The translations under genes were made by a program, and so were the position numbers. 64,000 nt of DNA, taken from Phragmites australis (taxonomy: Eukaryota; Streptophyta; Magnoliopsida; Poales; Poaceae). The number at the start of each line of letters is the position of its first letter. Positions within the stretch are counted from its first letter, which is position 1. The stretch is from contig NC_084942.1 of assembly GCF_958298935.1 (NCBI RefSeq), forward strand, positions 3,045,501 to 3,109,500, in the 5' to 3' direction. Below are positions 11,646 through 22,912 of this stretch, in pieces. Under the pieces are notes generated by a model. That model saw only the letters and a program-made list of their open reading frames with translations. It did not search any database and was not told the origin of the DNA.

Positions 11646-14600
11646 CTATGCTGTTACCTTTGGGAAGCCATGCTTCAACACAGCCATGTCTTCCCAAGTC
11701 ATGAGCGAAGAAGGCAACCCTATCCAACGCACTAGAACTTGTGTCACCGTCGCTGCTCCTTTCTTGTAAAGGCGCCACTCCAGGATCTCATCATGTACTT
11801 GGTTGCCAATCTCCTCAAGTGTCACCGCCGGCGGTGGTTCCACGCACTTCTCTGATGGATGCAGAGCCTTCTTCATTGAGACACGTGCACCACAGGATGG
11901 ATCCGGTAGTCTTCCGACAGCAGCAGCTTGTAGGCCACCTTCCCCACCTTTTGGATCACCTGAAAAGGAATGAAGTACCGAAAAGCCAGCTTATGGTTAG
12001 AGCGTTGAGCAACTGAGCCTTGAACATAGGGCTAAATCTTCAGGTACGCCCAGTCTCCCACAGCAAACTCATGCTCGGATCACCACCTGTCAGCTTGAGT
12101 TTTCATCCTTTGCTGAGCTCGAGTGAGATGTTGTCGCACCAGGCCGGTCATTAGTTCACGCTCCCTCAACCATTCTACCAAATCGGGGATTGGGCACACC
12201 GTCACCGATTCAATCCCGAATTGCCTTGGAGGGTGCCCATAAAGTACCTCGAATAGTGTCCTTCCTAGTGAAGAATGGTATGCGGTGTTGTACCAGTACA
12301 CTGCCAGCGCCAGCCACAAGCTCCATTCCCGCGGACAGGCATGAACGAAGCAGCGTAGGTAAGTATCTAGGCATTGATTTACGTGCTCCATCTACCCGTT
12401 GGTCTGTGGATGATAGGCAGAGCTCATTTGTAGCTCAGTTCGCGCCATCTGGAACATCTCTCTCCATAACGAGCTGGTGAAGATCCTATCACGATCCGAT
12501 ACCAACCCTTATGGCAGCCCATGCAACTTGTACACCTACTCCAAATATACTTTGGCAACTTGCAAAGCCGTGAATGGATGGGCTGGAGGGAGGAAATGAG
12601 CATATTTAGAGAACTTGTCAACCACTGCAAGAATGCAGTTGAATCGGTTCAACATTGGCAAACCTTCGATGAAATCGAGAGTCACCACTTTCCAAGAATC
12701 TTCGGGTACCTGGAGAGGCTGCAGCAGTCCGGGGTACTTGGCAAAATCTGGCTTCGCCTGCTTGCAAACATGGCATGCACTCACGAATTGCTTCATCGAA
12801 GCCTTCATCCCGGGCCATGCAAAATACTGCTTCGCCCTCCAGTAAGTGGCCTCTACTCTTGAATATCCTCCTGCCACTCCAGCGTGAACAACCTTCAGTA
12901 ACTCCTGCTGAACTCCTTCGTTTGCTCCAACCCAAACATGGCCCTTGTACCGCAGAATTCCCTCACTCAGCCTATGATCCATCCTCAACCTCCTCCTCCC
13001 TCATTCTGTCTAGTAGCTTCTAAGCCGTCGAATCCTTCAGATATCCTTCACGCACCATCTCCAGCCAGACAGGGATTCTGGTTAAGATGGTCAGCACTTC
13101 CGCATTCTCATTAGGCTTCCATCGTGACAGTGCGTTCGCCCCTCGATTTTCCACTCCCTTTTTATACACAAGCTTGTACTGCAATCCTAGCAGTTTCACC
13201 AAGAGTTTCTGCTGCCAAGGAGTGCTGATCCGCTGCTATTCCAGATGTGCAATGCTTCGCTGATCCGTTCGTATGAGAAATTCCGCGTGCTGGAGATAGG
13301 GTCATCATTGCTCGACAGTTAGCAAAATTGCCGGTCCTTCCTTCTCATAAGTGGACAGGCATTGCATATTTAGCCCCATTGCCTTGCTCAAAAAGGCCAC
13401 CAGATGTTCGTCTTGCATAAGAATCGCTCCAACTCCTTTCTCAGATGCATCCGCTTCAATCACAAATTGTTTATCAAATTGGGAAGAGAAAGCACCGGAG
13501 CGGTCACCAACGCTTGCTATAGTGCTCTGAATGCTTCCTCCTCCATCGTTGTCCAAAAAAATACCCAATTCTTCTTTAGGAGCTCTGTCAGCGGCCTACT
13601 GATTTCACCAAAGTTCATCACGAATTGCGGTAATAAGCCCGCCAATCCCAGAAATTCATGGACTTCCCTGACATTGGACGACACAGGCCAAGCCTTCACT
13701 GCTCTGATGTTCTTCTCATCCGTAGCCACCTTTCCGCCCCCAATAACATGCCCCAAATACACCAATTGCTTCTGTGTGAAGAGGCATTTGGACGGTTTCA
13801 CCTTGAGCTGATGTTGGGTCAGGATGTCGAACACCTCCTTCAGTAGCTGCCCGTGTTGTTCCAACGTGGTGTTATAGATAAGGATGTCAGTTCCGAAGCA
13901 GCGCAGCAAGAATGATGTTCATCAATCCTCTGGAAAGTCATCGGTGATTCGGTCAATCCGTATGACATCACTCAAAACTTGTAGTGTCCTTGATGTGTCT
14001 TGAAGGTCATCTTTTGTTCGTCCTCTGGGCGCATGTGAATTTGATGATACCCCACCCGAAGGTCCAAACACGTGAACCAGACCGCCTCAGCCAGCTCATC
14101 CACCACTGGCAGCGGAAATCGATTCTTGATTGTAATCGCGTTCAGATGCCGATAGTCCACATCATCCTTCTTCTACACCAAAAGCACCGGAGAGGCGATG
14201 GATTGGAACTCAACTAAATTACGCCCTGCTGTAGCATCTCGCGGACTTGCCACTCGATCTCATCCTTCTGCGCTGGGGAGTAGCGATACGGCCGCAGGTT
14301 ACTAGCCACGCCTCGGGAATCAAAGGAATAGCATGGTCAAATTGTCTTCTTGGGGGTAATCCCTGAGGTTCATCAAACATCGAGGAGTATTGTTGGACAA
14401 GAGCCTGAATACTAGGTGGAATCGATGACGTTCCCAGCAACTCTAAGAGCGCAGACATCTAAACCATATGTGCTATTGCTCCCCGATTACTCATTCTGCA
14501 CAATTGAGTGCTGCTCAGGGCTTCACACCGCTCTGTGTTTGGCTTCACTCCTTGCAGTTGCACTTTTTTCCCTCCATGCTCAAATGTTAGGCATTTCTGC

Positions 14601-14820
14601 TGCCAATGCTCTTCCATAGGACTGCGCACCTTTAGCAAGTCAATACCCAAGATCACATCGTAGCAGGCTAAGGGCAGAACTCTGAATGTGGTGCGGAATG
14701 TTTCCCCTCCAATCCACCATTCGGAATCCGGATTTTCTTCATGGCACAACATAACTGCACCATCAACCACACGAACCCGTTTTGGTCTCACAGATCAGGT
14801 AATGCCTGACAACCTCCGGG
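11646..14820 (-). pseudogene. pol remnant of the Reina-like element (protease end, RT, RNase H, integrase, chromodomain)
   Basis: Minus-strand peptides identify the domains. Protease C-terminal half is at 14459-14800 (VILGIDLL). RT is at 13972-14160 (MDYRHLNAITIKNRFPLPVV, FTCLDLRVGYHQI) continuing to 13517-13909 (VKPSKCLFTQKQLVYLGHVI, VREVHEFLGLAG). The catalytic box reads FGTDILIYN where YVDDILVYS is usual. RNase H is at 13305-13568 (FVIEADASEKGVGAILMQ). The integrase core is at 12536-12988 (TLDFIEGLP, AVVDKFSKYAHF) and 12080-12391 (WLALAVYWYNTAYHSSLGRT). A chromodomain-like tail is at 11646-11876 (QVLVRWIGLPSSLMTWED). Frameshifts separate the blocks. Confidence 0.88.
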
Positions 14821-14828
14821 CCACCTCT

Positions 14829-17800
14829 TGTCACGTCCCAAATCCTTAATCACATATTTAAGCATAATTATGCTTCTTAAGCATTATGTTTAATTATGTG
14901 TAATTTGTTTTGTAACTCTAGAGCAATTCATTTCAAGTCAATTGGATGAGAGGAAAAAATCCAGGAGAGAAAAGAATGAAATTCACAGTTAAAACAGACT
15001 CTTTCTCTAACACGTGGGCCCCACCGGAGTGGGCCAACCACCCCACTCTCTCTCCCTCTAGAGTGGCAGCTCACTCTCTCTCTTCCTCACTCTCCCTCAC
15101 GTTCCCCACCCGTGCTCCCCTCCCCTCTCACTCTCCCTCTCACTCCCTCTCTCTTTTCTTCCAAAATCTGAGCTCAAGAGAGGGATTTGAGGTGAGTATG
15201 TGGTACCATTGCGATCACAAGTTCATGAGCTATCCATCCCTCCAATTCATTTTCGTTTTCCCGGAGGATTTGAGCCAGATTTGGTGTCTTTTGGTGTATA
15301 GGGTTGAAATGTGAAGAACACCGTATTTCTTCTCCTCCCGAGCTTTTCCCTCCATTTCCTCCTTCAATCGGCGGTCCACAACCTCGGTAAAGGCCATTGG
15401 GTAAGTCCCCTAAACTCCCATGACAAGAATCCGCCTTTTAGATGGTTGGATTTCGAATTTTGAGTTAGGGATTTGAAGTTCATGAGTTCTAAATGAATTA
15501 CAAGCAATAGCCGAGTTTTGGTTGATTTCGGTGTATACATGTTGTCCTACGCAGTAGAGGAAGTCAATGTGATGCTCTAGGCCTAAGTCCCCACTCCAAA
15601 TGTCACCGAAATAATCGTCGGTGAGCTCCCAAAGTGCCCCCGGTAACTCCCAGCGGTCTGACCACCACCCCAAGGTTGGCCAAACCGTCAGGAGCCAAAT
15701 CACGACTCTTGGCGGTCTGACCGCCAGTATACCTGCGGTCTAACCGCTGTATACCCAGACAACACAACTACTGCTTGCTGAAACATGTAAAATTTATAAT
15801 AAATTCTCTGTAGCTCCAAAAATTATGAAACAAATTTTTTTGGTTTCATAATAACCTACTATACCTATTAAAAATATCCCCAGCCATGAAATAATCAATT
15901 AAAGTTCTGAGATTAATTAATTAGGTTAAAGCTTCATTAATTTACCGTTAATTCATCATAAGTCCAAAATTGATGAATCCAATTTTCCTAGTTTCCTTAT
16001 GACTGGTTCTATCTAGAAAAAATATTTTCATCCATTATATGCATATTGTGGTATATATTTGCACTTCATTCATACTCATTGCATTGCACGCGTTATTATT
16101 TTTAGAGATTGCCGAACCAACGATCCCGGCGAGCGAGGTCGATCCCGAGGCGTCGCACATTTGTGAACCAATGTATCAAGACAAGCATCTATCATATTGA
16201 ACCCTGTTGGTTGAATTTAATAAAGTCTAAATATTGATAAATTATGCTTATGTATAGGTTTGCATATAGGAAGTCAATATCAGACTTCTATGGGTAGAAC
16301 CTATGTTGATCGTATTGTCTCTACCTTGAATTATTGTTGATATATATCTTTGTAGTCTGAATTTATTCATGATAAGGTCTAACTTAAAAGTGATGCGAGA
16401 TACTTAGCAATGCATAGGTCCTCGGTAGAAGTCGAGCGGTGGAACGTCCCATCGTTCACGAGCTATAGGTTAAATTACTTTCACAATGGTTACCATGTTG
16501 GGTTGTTGGTGTTGGTTGGTCGAGTGGTGAGTATGAGACGAGATGTGGGCGGTGTTAGGGGTGTCATCTGCCCTCAAGGAAAGTCCGAGGGTAGTTCGGG
16601 AAGGGAACCCGGACACCGTAGGCCGCTTACATTGTTTAAGGCCCATCATCGGGGTAGTTGGTTTTAGCACTTACCTTACTCACCACATGCCGATATAATG
16701 GTAAGGAGAGCCGAATACCTTCGCAGTTGTGGCTTTGTGGGCGTGGACATCGACGGTGTGAGCGGGCGGGCTTGTAAGCGGTACTAGTTTGCTCTGGGAG
16801 TAGTTCTAGTATAGCCGCACCGAGCGATGCATGCCCCACACGGTTGGAGCTGGTTGGGAAAGGTTGTCACGAGTACCCCCTTGTGTGCACTTTGGCCGGT
16901 GGCACAAGCCGTATGGTCCTCATGTTGTATGGGTGCAGGAGTATCCCCCTGTAAGGTGTATAAACAGTTCGAACTGCCGCGCTCTCGGTCATGAGCATGC
17001 TATTATTTCATTTGCACCAGGTCGTAGAGTTCTCGTGGTTGGTTCGGTTGTATGGTTCGGATATGTGGTTCGTGGTTCGGATATGTGATTTGTGGTTCGG
17101 ATATATATGAGGTGGTGAGATGGTACTTGTTATACATTGATACTAATGTGGTTTCAGTTTCATATGATCAGTTGGTAGTTGTAGGGTAATTTCATATATG
17201 TTGGTTAAGTTAATTGCTCACACATATGTCTAGGTTGCTTACCGCATATGTTTTACTTCACCTTATGGCCTACTCTTGCTAACAGCTCAATGCATAATCC
17301 TTGGAGTCGGGATATTATATACCCATATTGTGTAAGACTTGCGAGTACCTTTGTACTCAGGGTGCTGCCCTTAAGTTGATGCAGGTTCACAGGTCGGCGA
17401 GGAGGGGGCGGTGTTTGGCTACTTTGTGCTTGCCGATCAGGGTGGTGGGCAGGAGTGGCACATTCTACTCCGAACTCGGTGCTCTTGGTATGGAGTCTAA
17501 GAGTATGTGGCTCCATATCCTTTTGTTGTATAGTTTATTTTCTTCCACTACGTAGATCTTTTGTTGGTTAGGAGTTGAGAGGTTTTGTCTCCTCCTAGTT
17601 CGCTTTTGTTGTAAATTGTTGAAATCAGTTGCATGCTTAATACTTGTAATGTAAATATTTATTACTCGCTCTTTATTAAGCTATGTTGTGATGTACCTGT
17701 TGGAAGACATGTGTTTCGATCCTTGGGCACAAAACACATGCCGGGACTGTCGGAGTGGTATTTTGATTAATCGTTGAGGTTGTGATTATGTTAATGATCC

Positions 17801-17842
17801 GCCTAATGATTAGTTCGAATACTGTTTGATCGGGTCCTCACA
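14829..17842 (+). mobile_element. 3.0-kb solo LTR, Tekay/Del type, inserted in the Reina-like protease region
   Basis: Starts TGTCACGTCCC and ends GGGTCCTCACA, giving TG...CA tips. It is flanked by an exact 5-bp duplication, CCTCT, at 14824-14828 and 17843-17847. The protease peptide DSGSSNSFINEE reads up to the right border and its continuation resumes at the left border, confirming the insertion point. No gag or pol domain is inside, so 3014 bp is best read as a single long LTR left by recombination. Long LTRs with TGTCAC tips are typical of Tekay/Del chromoviruses; that lineage label is inference. Confidence 0.85.
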
Positions 17843-17847
17843 CCTCT

Positions 17848-19300
17848 TCATTGATGAAACTGTTGGAACTCCCTGAGTCCACAAGCATAAGCATCTCCCT
17901 TCGCTGAATTAGCCCTTACAACCTCATAGTACGCGGAGATTCCACATCGGATACTACGCCCTTGGAGATGGACATGAGATCTTCCGCTTTGAGTTCCTCA
18001 TCTATCTTCAACGCATTCCCTTGCTCTGACTCCACTTGAATCAGACTAAGCAATTCCTCAATAATATGCAATTGCACGTTACTGCTGCATTTGTGATCAC
18101 GTCCAGTCCATTTCTCCCCATAGGTGTAGCATTGCCCACACACTCTTCTGTAGGCTCTCAGCGTGGCCAGCTTTTCATCCATGGTCCCCGTCGTCTTGAC
18201 ATTTTCCCCACCTCGACGCTCCTCCATTGCAAGAGTCAGTCACCCTCCTGGCCTGGATGGTGGTGGAGGCAGCAGGTAACCCTAGCGTGGTGCTCCTCAG
18301 GATGCCATGGCCAAGGGCTCCACCCGGCGTGTCTCCCATCAATGTTCAGTCTCCATCACCTCTCCTGCAAGGTAGCCAAGGAACAGCAGAATCCAAATCT
18401 TGTGGATGATGCAGCACTACTGCGGCCCAGATCTTGTCCTTCAACCCATCTATGAATCAAGAGACAAAAATCCACGGATCCCACAGCTCATTCTGCGCCA
18501 CCATTGAGTGCATCAATCTCTCAAAATTCTCCACATACTCAGCCATAAACCCAATTTGACACAGATGGAAGAACTGTCGTAGGGTCCGGGCGAACTCCTG
18601 CTTCCCAAATTTGTTATAGACTACCTCACAAAACTCTTCCCAGGATAGATGATCCACCGGAAGGCGATCATTCTCCAACCAACTCACAACCCCACCCACA
18701 AAATGCATCGCTGCTATATGCACCCAAGACTCCATGACTACTCCAAACACCCTGAAATATGACTCAGACCACTTTTTCCACAACTACGGCCGATCTCCAC
18801 TGAATTGGGGAAAATCTAGCTTCGGTAATGGAGTGTGATGATGTGGACTGTAGGCATGTCGATCCCCCAATTCATCGCGTCCCGTGGAGAGATGAGCAAT
18901 CTAGATCCAGAATGCGTACTGTTGGCTAGGGATGGCAAATGGGTGGTGACCACCCCGTTCCCAGATCCCTAAATCTCGTCATTCTAGTAGCGGCCATCTG
19001 GCCATATCTCACCGTCCATGTTCCCGTCGCACACCTCCAATTCCTCACCCGCTTGAGCCTTGTCCGGACGAGGGAAGATCGGCAGTAGATCGACTGGCTG
19101 GACGGTGAGGAACGGATTGCATGCAATTTGGCTCACCTGGGCTTGCAGTTCACCCATCTCCGATCGTAGCCTTGCCACAAATGCCTCCATGTCCAGCTTC
19201 CACTTCGTGAGCGCCTCGAGCGTCACCCCTTGCGTCGCCACCTACCCATCTCTCTTGAGTTGTCATGTTCTGCGCCTCTATTCGCGACAGCACATGGAAG
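17848..19300 (-). pseudogene. gag and start of protease of the Reina-like element
   Basis: A minus-strand frame at 18457-18783 carries a retrotransposon gag core (WVHIAAMHFVGGVVSWL, SWEEFCEVVYNKFG, EYVENFERLMHSM). An N-terminal coiled-coil-like stretch is at 18984-19241. A zinc-knuckle remnant, CGQCYTYGEKWTGRDHKC, is at 17916-18227. The protease signature VDSGSSNSFI follows next to the solo-LTR border. Stops are present between the pieces. Confidence 0.82.
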
Positions 19301-19397
19301 AGCTCGGCCATCTACTGATCTCGCTCCGCTATTTGTTGCTGCTCCCAGGTCCTATATTGTGGCACTTAGAGATAATCGGGGATCTTCAGGATCCCGA

Positions 19398-19410
19398 GGT
19401 TTTGATACCA
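19398..19410 (-). other. Primer-binding site complementary to initiator Met-tRNA
   Basis: On the minus strand, three bases after the 5' LTR, the sequence reads TGGTATCAAAACC. This is close to the common plant iMet primer site TGGTATCAGAGCC. Confidence 0.8.
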
Positions 19411-19413
19411 TAA

Positions 19414-20017
19414 TGTAACAAACATGATTTGGAAGAGTGGGAAGAGAAGCAGGGACTGGGACATTGGGTAGCTATAGAGGTTTAGGGGTTTAGACGCTCG
19501 TCTTCATCCATGCTTCCTCTCCTCTCCAACGCACACATATAACACAACACCCTCTCGCTCCCAGCCACTCGCTCACATCCACTCGTCTGGGTTCCTTCTG
19601 TTGTTGGCTCGTCTTTGCCTTAGGGCATGTTTGTTTAGACTTTTGCTTCTGGCTTCTCTAAAAAGCTATGCTTTTTGCTGTTCTAAAAATCTATTTTTGT
19701 ATTTTAGCTGTTGGATTTTACAATAATTTTTTTTGTTTCTCAGCACACTACTTCTCAGAGCTACTCCCAGCTAACTTCTCAGCTTCTAGTTTATTTTCTC
19801 ATAAACAGGCTTCTGGCTTCTTCAGAAGTCACTTTTCAACAAACCTGTTTGTTTAGGCTTCTGATAGAAATAGAAGACAGAAGCAGCCTGAAACAAACAG
19901 ACTGTTAGCCTAGCTCTTGGCATGTTTCCTATCTGTGGTTCTAGGCCAGCAGCTTCTTCTGGGCTGGACAACGCAATGGTGGCCCACCCGTCCTCCATCA
20001 TCTTCCCAGCCGTGACA
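19414..20017 (-). repeat. 5' LTR of the Reina-like element, split by a MITE
   Basis: Runs from TGTAAC to GTGACA. After removing the MITE and its TTA duplication it is about 319 bp and aligns with the 342-bp partner at 11275-11616. Confidence 0.85.
19623..19904. mobile_element. Tourist-type PIF/Harbinger MITE in the Reina-like 5' LTR
   Basis: A 282-bp insert absent from the sister LTR. It is flanked by TTA at 19620-19622 and 19905-19907. The inverted ends are GGGCATGTTTGTTTAGAC on the left and CAGTCTGTTTGTTTCAGGC on the right in reverse complement. The empty site in the other LTR confirms the borders. Confidence 0.85.
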
Positions 20018-20159
20018 CAACATCCGAAGATTTTGAAAATATTTGGTCCAGGAATGCTAATTTTCAACCCAATATATAATTTAGATTGATTCAAGATAGA
20101 ATTATGGTATTTCACAATCTTTAGAAAGAGTAAGATAAGAACAATATGATGCATCGTTC

Positions 20160-20400
20160 ACATCAAATCTTGGTCAAGTGACATATATGGTTCCATCTTG
20201 GAGGATTGAAGGAGGTAATAGTAAATGGTTGCTCCTGCTAGTAGTAATTGAAGGCAGTCCATGGAGATCGAACTCAAGACATGCAATTGAATATTGGTCA
20301 TCATTCGTTCATGTCTCGGGACTGTAAGGTAGATCTGTTCAAAATCAGCAAGAGCATTTGAGTTGACGGCAAGACTTCACAAGACTGGCCTCACGCTACA
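20160..20400 (+). repeat. Segmental duplication unit 2, distal part
   Basis: Matches about 8340-8495 in order: AGACATGCA, TCATCAT-GTTCATGTCT, GGGAC-G-AAG-AGATCT and AAATCAGCAA-GC. It is displaced from the proximal part of unit 2 (ending at about 9690) by the LINE and the Reina-like element. Confidence 0.45.
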
Positions 20401-20669
20401 GTCTGCAGTCTAGTGCTAGCAGGCGTGATTGAGTACCCTTGACTTTTGCCGCTGCGCTGTGGAAGCTCTTTGTTTTCGTCATTTGAAGACGCTCGCTAAT
20501 TGCCTGTGAAACGAAAGCTTCTGCATCTTCATTAGTTGTTTTCGTCTACTTGTAGAGTAGTCAGTTGCGACTTGTTGTATACTGGTCAGCTTGATTTGAA
20601 TGTAATATAGTTTCGATTTCGAAAATGGTATAAGTTGCTAATAAATATGTAGAATCTGCGGATGAGGAT

Positions 20670-21960
20670 ACTACTGCATAAACTATTTTTATGGACGGTT
20701 TGTAACCTATTTTCACATGCGTTTAGTGTACCCACATGTGGAAATGAACGATTTTCACATACGCGAAATAGACTATATATAGAAATCCATGTCTATAAGC
20801 GGTTCCTTAAGTGAACAAGGTTTTCACCTAAATCGACATTTTTTTTCAAAAAATGTGAAAAAAAAACTTTTTTTTATCCGAGGAACCCTGCGGCCGTGTC
20901 GTTGCAAGTCAATAGCCACGCTATATTTTCACACTTTCAGTTTTTACGTTTCATAGGAATCGAACCTACGACCTCCCTCCCATCTACCCTCACGCATGAA
21001 CTACCTTACCATTGAAATAGGATATTTTATCCTTTTAAACTTTTATGCCGAAGGTTTTCAAGGACGGTTCTCTGTAGCAACCGTCTGTAAAAATCGATTT
21101 TCACAGACGGTTCCATAAATGAACCGTCTGTGATAATTGTTGTGAACCACATTCGGTAAAACGATCATAACTTTTGCATACGGAATCTGATTTGAACATT
21201 TTTTTAAGTATATGAATATCTACAGAAAAAGTTACATCTGTTTCTCTCTAACTTTGTTGGGTTTGGTGATTTTTTGAGACCAAATTCAGCTTGAAAGATT
21301 GATTTCTCACCCAAAAAATTTCTACACCATTTTGGAACACGCGTTTGTGTACATAGCCTTCACCCCTTACATCAAACTTAAGTAGAAATGTATTATAATT
21401 CCTATTCTAGTGTTGCTAAGGTGAGAAAAAATAAGAGAAAAATAAAATAAAAATAAAAATATTTATGGTTGTGCTGACGCTTGATGCTATTTGATGCTAT
21501 TGTTATCACTAACATTTCTGTAAGCATAGTCTTGTTATTGATAATGGGGGTATTTGATCTTCTTCTAGTTGATCTTACTAGAGATTTGAAGTTGGTAGTA
21601 TTCTCTTTCTTCTCTGAGTTTACTTGTATTAATAGGATTTACGATAACAATAACATATGTGTGATCGAAACTTATATGTAAAATTTTAACTTATTATTTG
21701 GATATTTAAATTATCTTAAATAAAAAAGTTTTAAACTATAAAGTTGTAGATCTCGTCGAGTAATACAATTTTCATATAAAATTTGTTTCCATCCAAGTTC
21801 GTATGAAAAAGTTATGAATTTTTTAAGATAAATTATCATATATTTTTAGAGACGGTTCATATAAGAGATCGCATATGAAAATAATATTTATATATGTAGT
21901 TTCTTATGTCGTCCGTCTCTAAAAATCGATTAGCCAGTTTGCCATATGACCTATATGTAG
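20670..21960. mobile_element. CACTA-like relic
   Basis: Begins near ATACTACTGCATAAACTATTTT and holds several direct and inverted copies of motifs like GACGGTT(C)...GAACCGTCTGTGA (about 20693, 20800, 21066, 21105, 21130, 21850, 21915). This arrangement is typical of sub-terminal repeats in grass CACTA elements. I could not find a matching right end or a 3-bp TSD, and no transposase is present. Read as an eroded non-autonomous copy. Confidence 0.4.
20956..21019 (-). other. tRNA-like internal promoter (A and B boxes)
   Basis: On the minus strand an A-box-like TATTTCAATGG (21009-21019) is followed after about 42 nt by a perfect B box, GGTTCGATTCC (20956-20966). A stem that would close a full cloverleaf is not evident. 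A tRNA pseudogene or SINE head inside the CACTA-like relic is possible. Confidence 0.35.
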
Positions 21961-22049
21961 AAAGATATCTAAATATCTCGAAAAATAATTTATGTAGCCG
22001 TGGGATATAAAACGATTAAGTTTACTAATATCCAATATTGTACATCTTA

Positions 22050-22398
22050 GGCCATCTTCAACGGAGACGGTTTTCATCTCGTAAAACACTGTAGCGACAT
22101 GCTTTCTTACATTTTACCGATCGGAGCTAGCGGAAGGGCTCTCCAACGGAAGCTGTATCGCGTGCTACATCAATACCGAAGGATGCCGACACCAGCAAAT
22201 TTGCGGGAAGAAAAAGGATCCCGTATCACTGTAGTGCGTGGATGACTGTGGGCCCGGAGAGAGGGGAAGATGAATAGAACGTAGGAAATAGGGTAACTGT
22301 TGGAGATAAAAAAATAGAGATACTATAATAATATTAAAAAATATTATAATAGTAATATTATAGGAGATAAATTTTTAAAGTTTTGATTAAGGGTGACC
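22050..22398. mobile_element. Tourist-type PIF/Harbinger MITE
   Basis: A 349-bp element between TTA at 22047-22049 and TTA at 22399-22401. The tips are GGCCATCTTCAACGG on the left and GGTCACCCTTAATC on the right in reverse complement. It is related to the MITE at 1867-2133. Confidence 0.6.
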
Positions 22399-22401
22399 TT
22401 A

Positions 22402-22912
22402 CACCATTGTTCAGTGTGTGAGAGAGGGAATGGGTAGAACAGAATTGAAGAAGCGCAAGGAAAGACGAGACCGAAGAGGAAGGAGAATGATTGCGCATCT
22501 TTAGACCCAACTAGAACTGCGTCATCAATTCATCACCATCATCACCTTTCCTTCTAGCTAGTAGCTACCACCTCGTGTCTGCAGCTGCTGCAGAGGATGA
22601 TGACGCGCAGCAGCAGAGCAGTAGTACATGAACACAGACCCGTTGCTCCTAGAGTCGAGCTTCACGGCTATAAGTAGACGCCCAGCAGATTCCAGCGCAA
22701 CTCAGCAAAACAGAGCTCCTCAAGCTTAGCTTCCTTCCACTCACACATCATCTGCTGCGTTTGAAGGCCAACCGCTTCAGAGTCTGAAGAGGTGGTAGAA
22801 CTGTAGAGCATTGCAAATACGAGTATTCTCCTATCTTGTTCTCTAGACTCTAGTTGCCTTAAGCCAGCCTTCGTTTCTTGTTTCGAGTTGAACTTACGTT
22901 TACCTTTGGATC
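22402..22912 (+). promoter_or_regulatory. Promoter and 5' leader of the LITTLE ZIPPER gene
   Basis: A TATA box, TATAAGTA, sits at 22669-22676, so transcription probably starts near 22700. The following 200 bp is a pyrimidine-rich plant leader. A PIF/Harbinger MITE ends 270 bp upstream of the TATA box and could supply regulatory sequence. Family members are known to be activated by HD-ZIP III factors; I did not identify a definite HD-ZIP III site. Confidence 0.5.

Larger units (their letters stand above)
11275..20017 (-). mobile_element. Reina-like Ty3/gypsy chromovirus, degenerate, with nested insertions
   Basis: Complete minus-strand LTR element with an exact 5-bp TSD, CAACA, at 11270-11274 and 20018-20022. 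In its own direction the order is: 5' LTR (19414-20017), primer-binding site, gag, protease, RT, RNase H, integrase, chromodomain, polypurine tract, 3' LTR (11275-11616). Removing the 3014-bp solo LTR, the 282-bp MITE and their TSDs leaves about 5.4 kb. Together with the LTR of roughly 340 bp and the terminal chromodomain, this fits the compact Reina lineage. All coding parts are broken by stops and frameshifts. Confidence 0.88.

Noticed and set aside
11384..12016. Plus-strand open frames over the Reina-like LTR and pol end
   Set aside because: Antisense shadows of retroelement sequence; the minus strand carries the chromodomain and integrase peptides.
20940..21020. Functional tRNA gene
   Set aside because: A and B boxes are present, but I cannot pair an acceptor stem or anticodon arm, so I list it only as tRNA-like.
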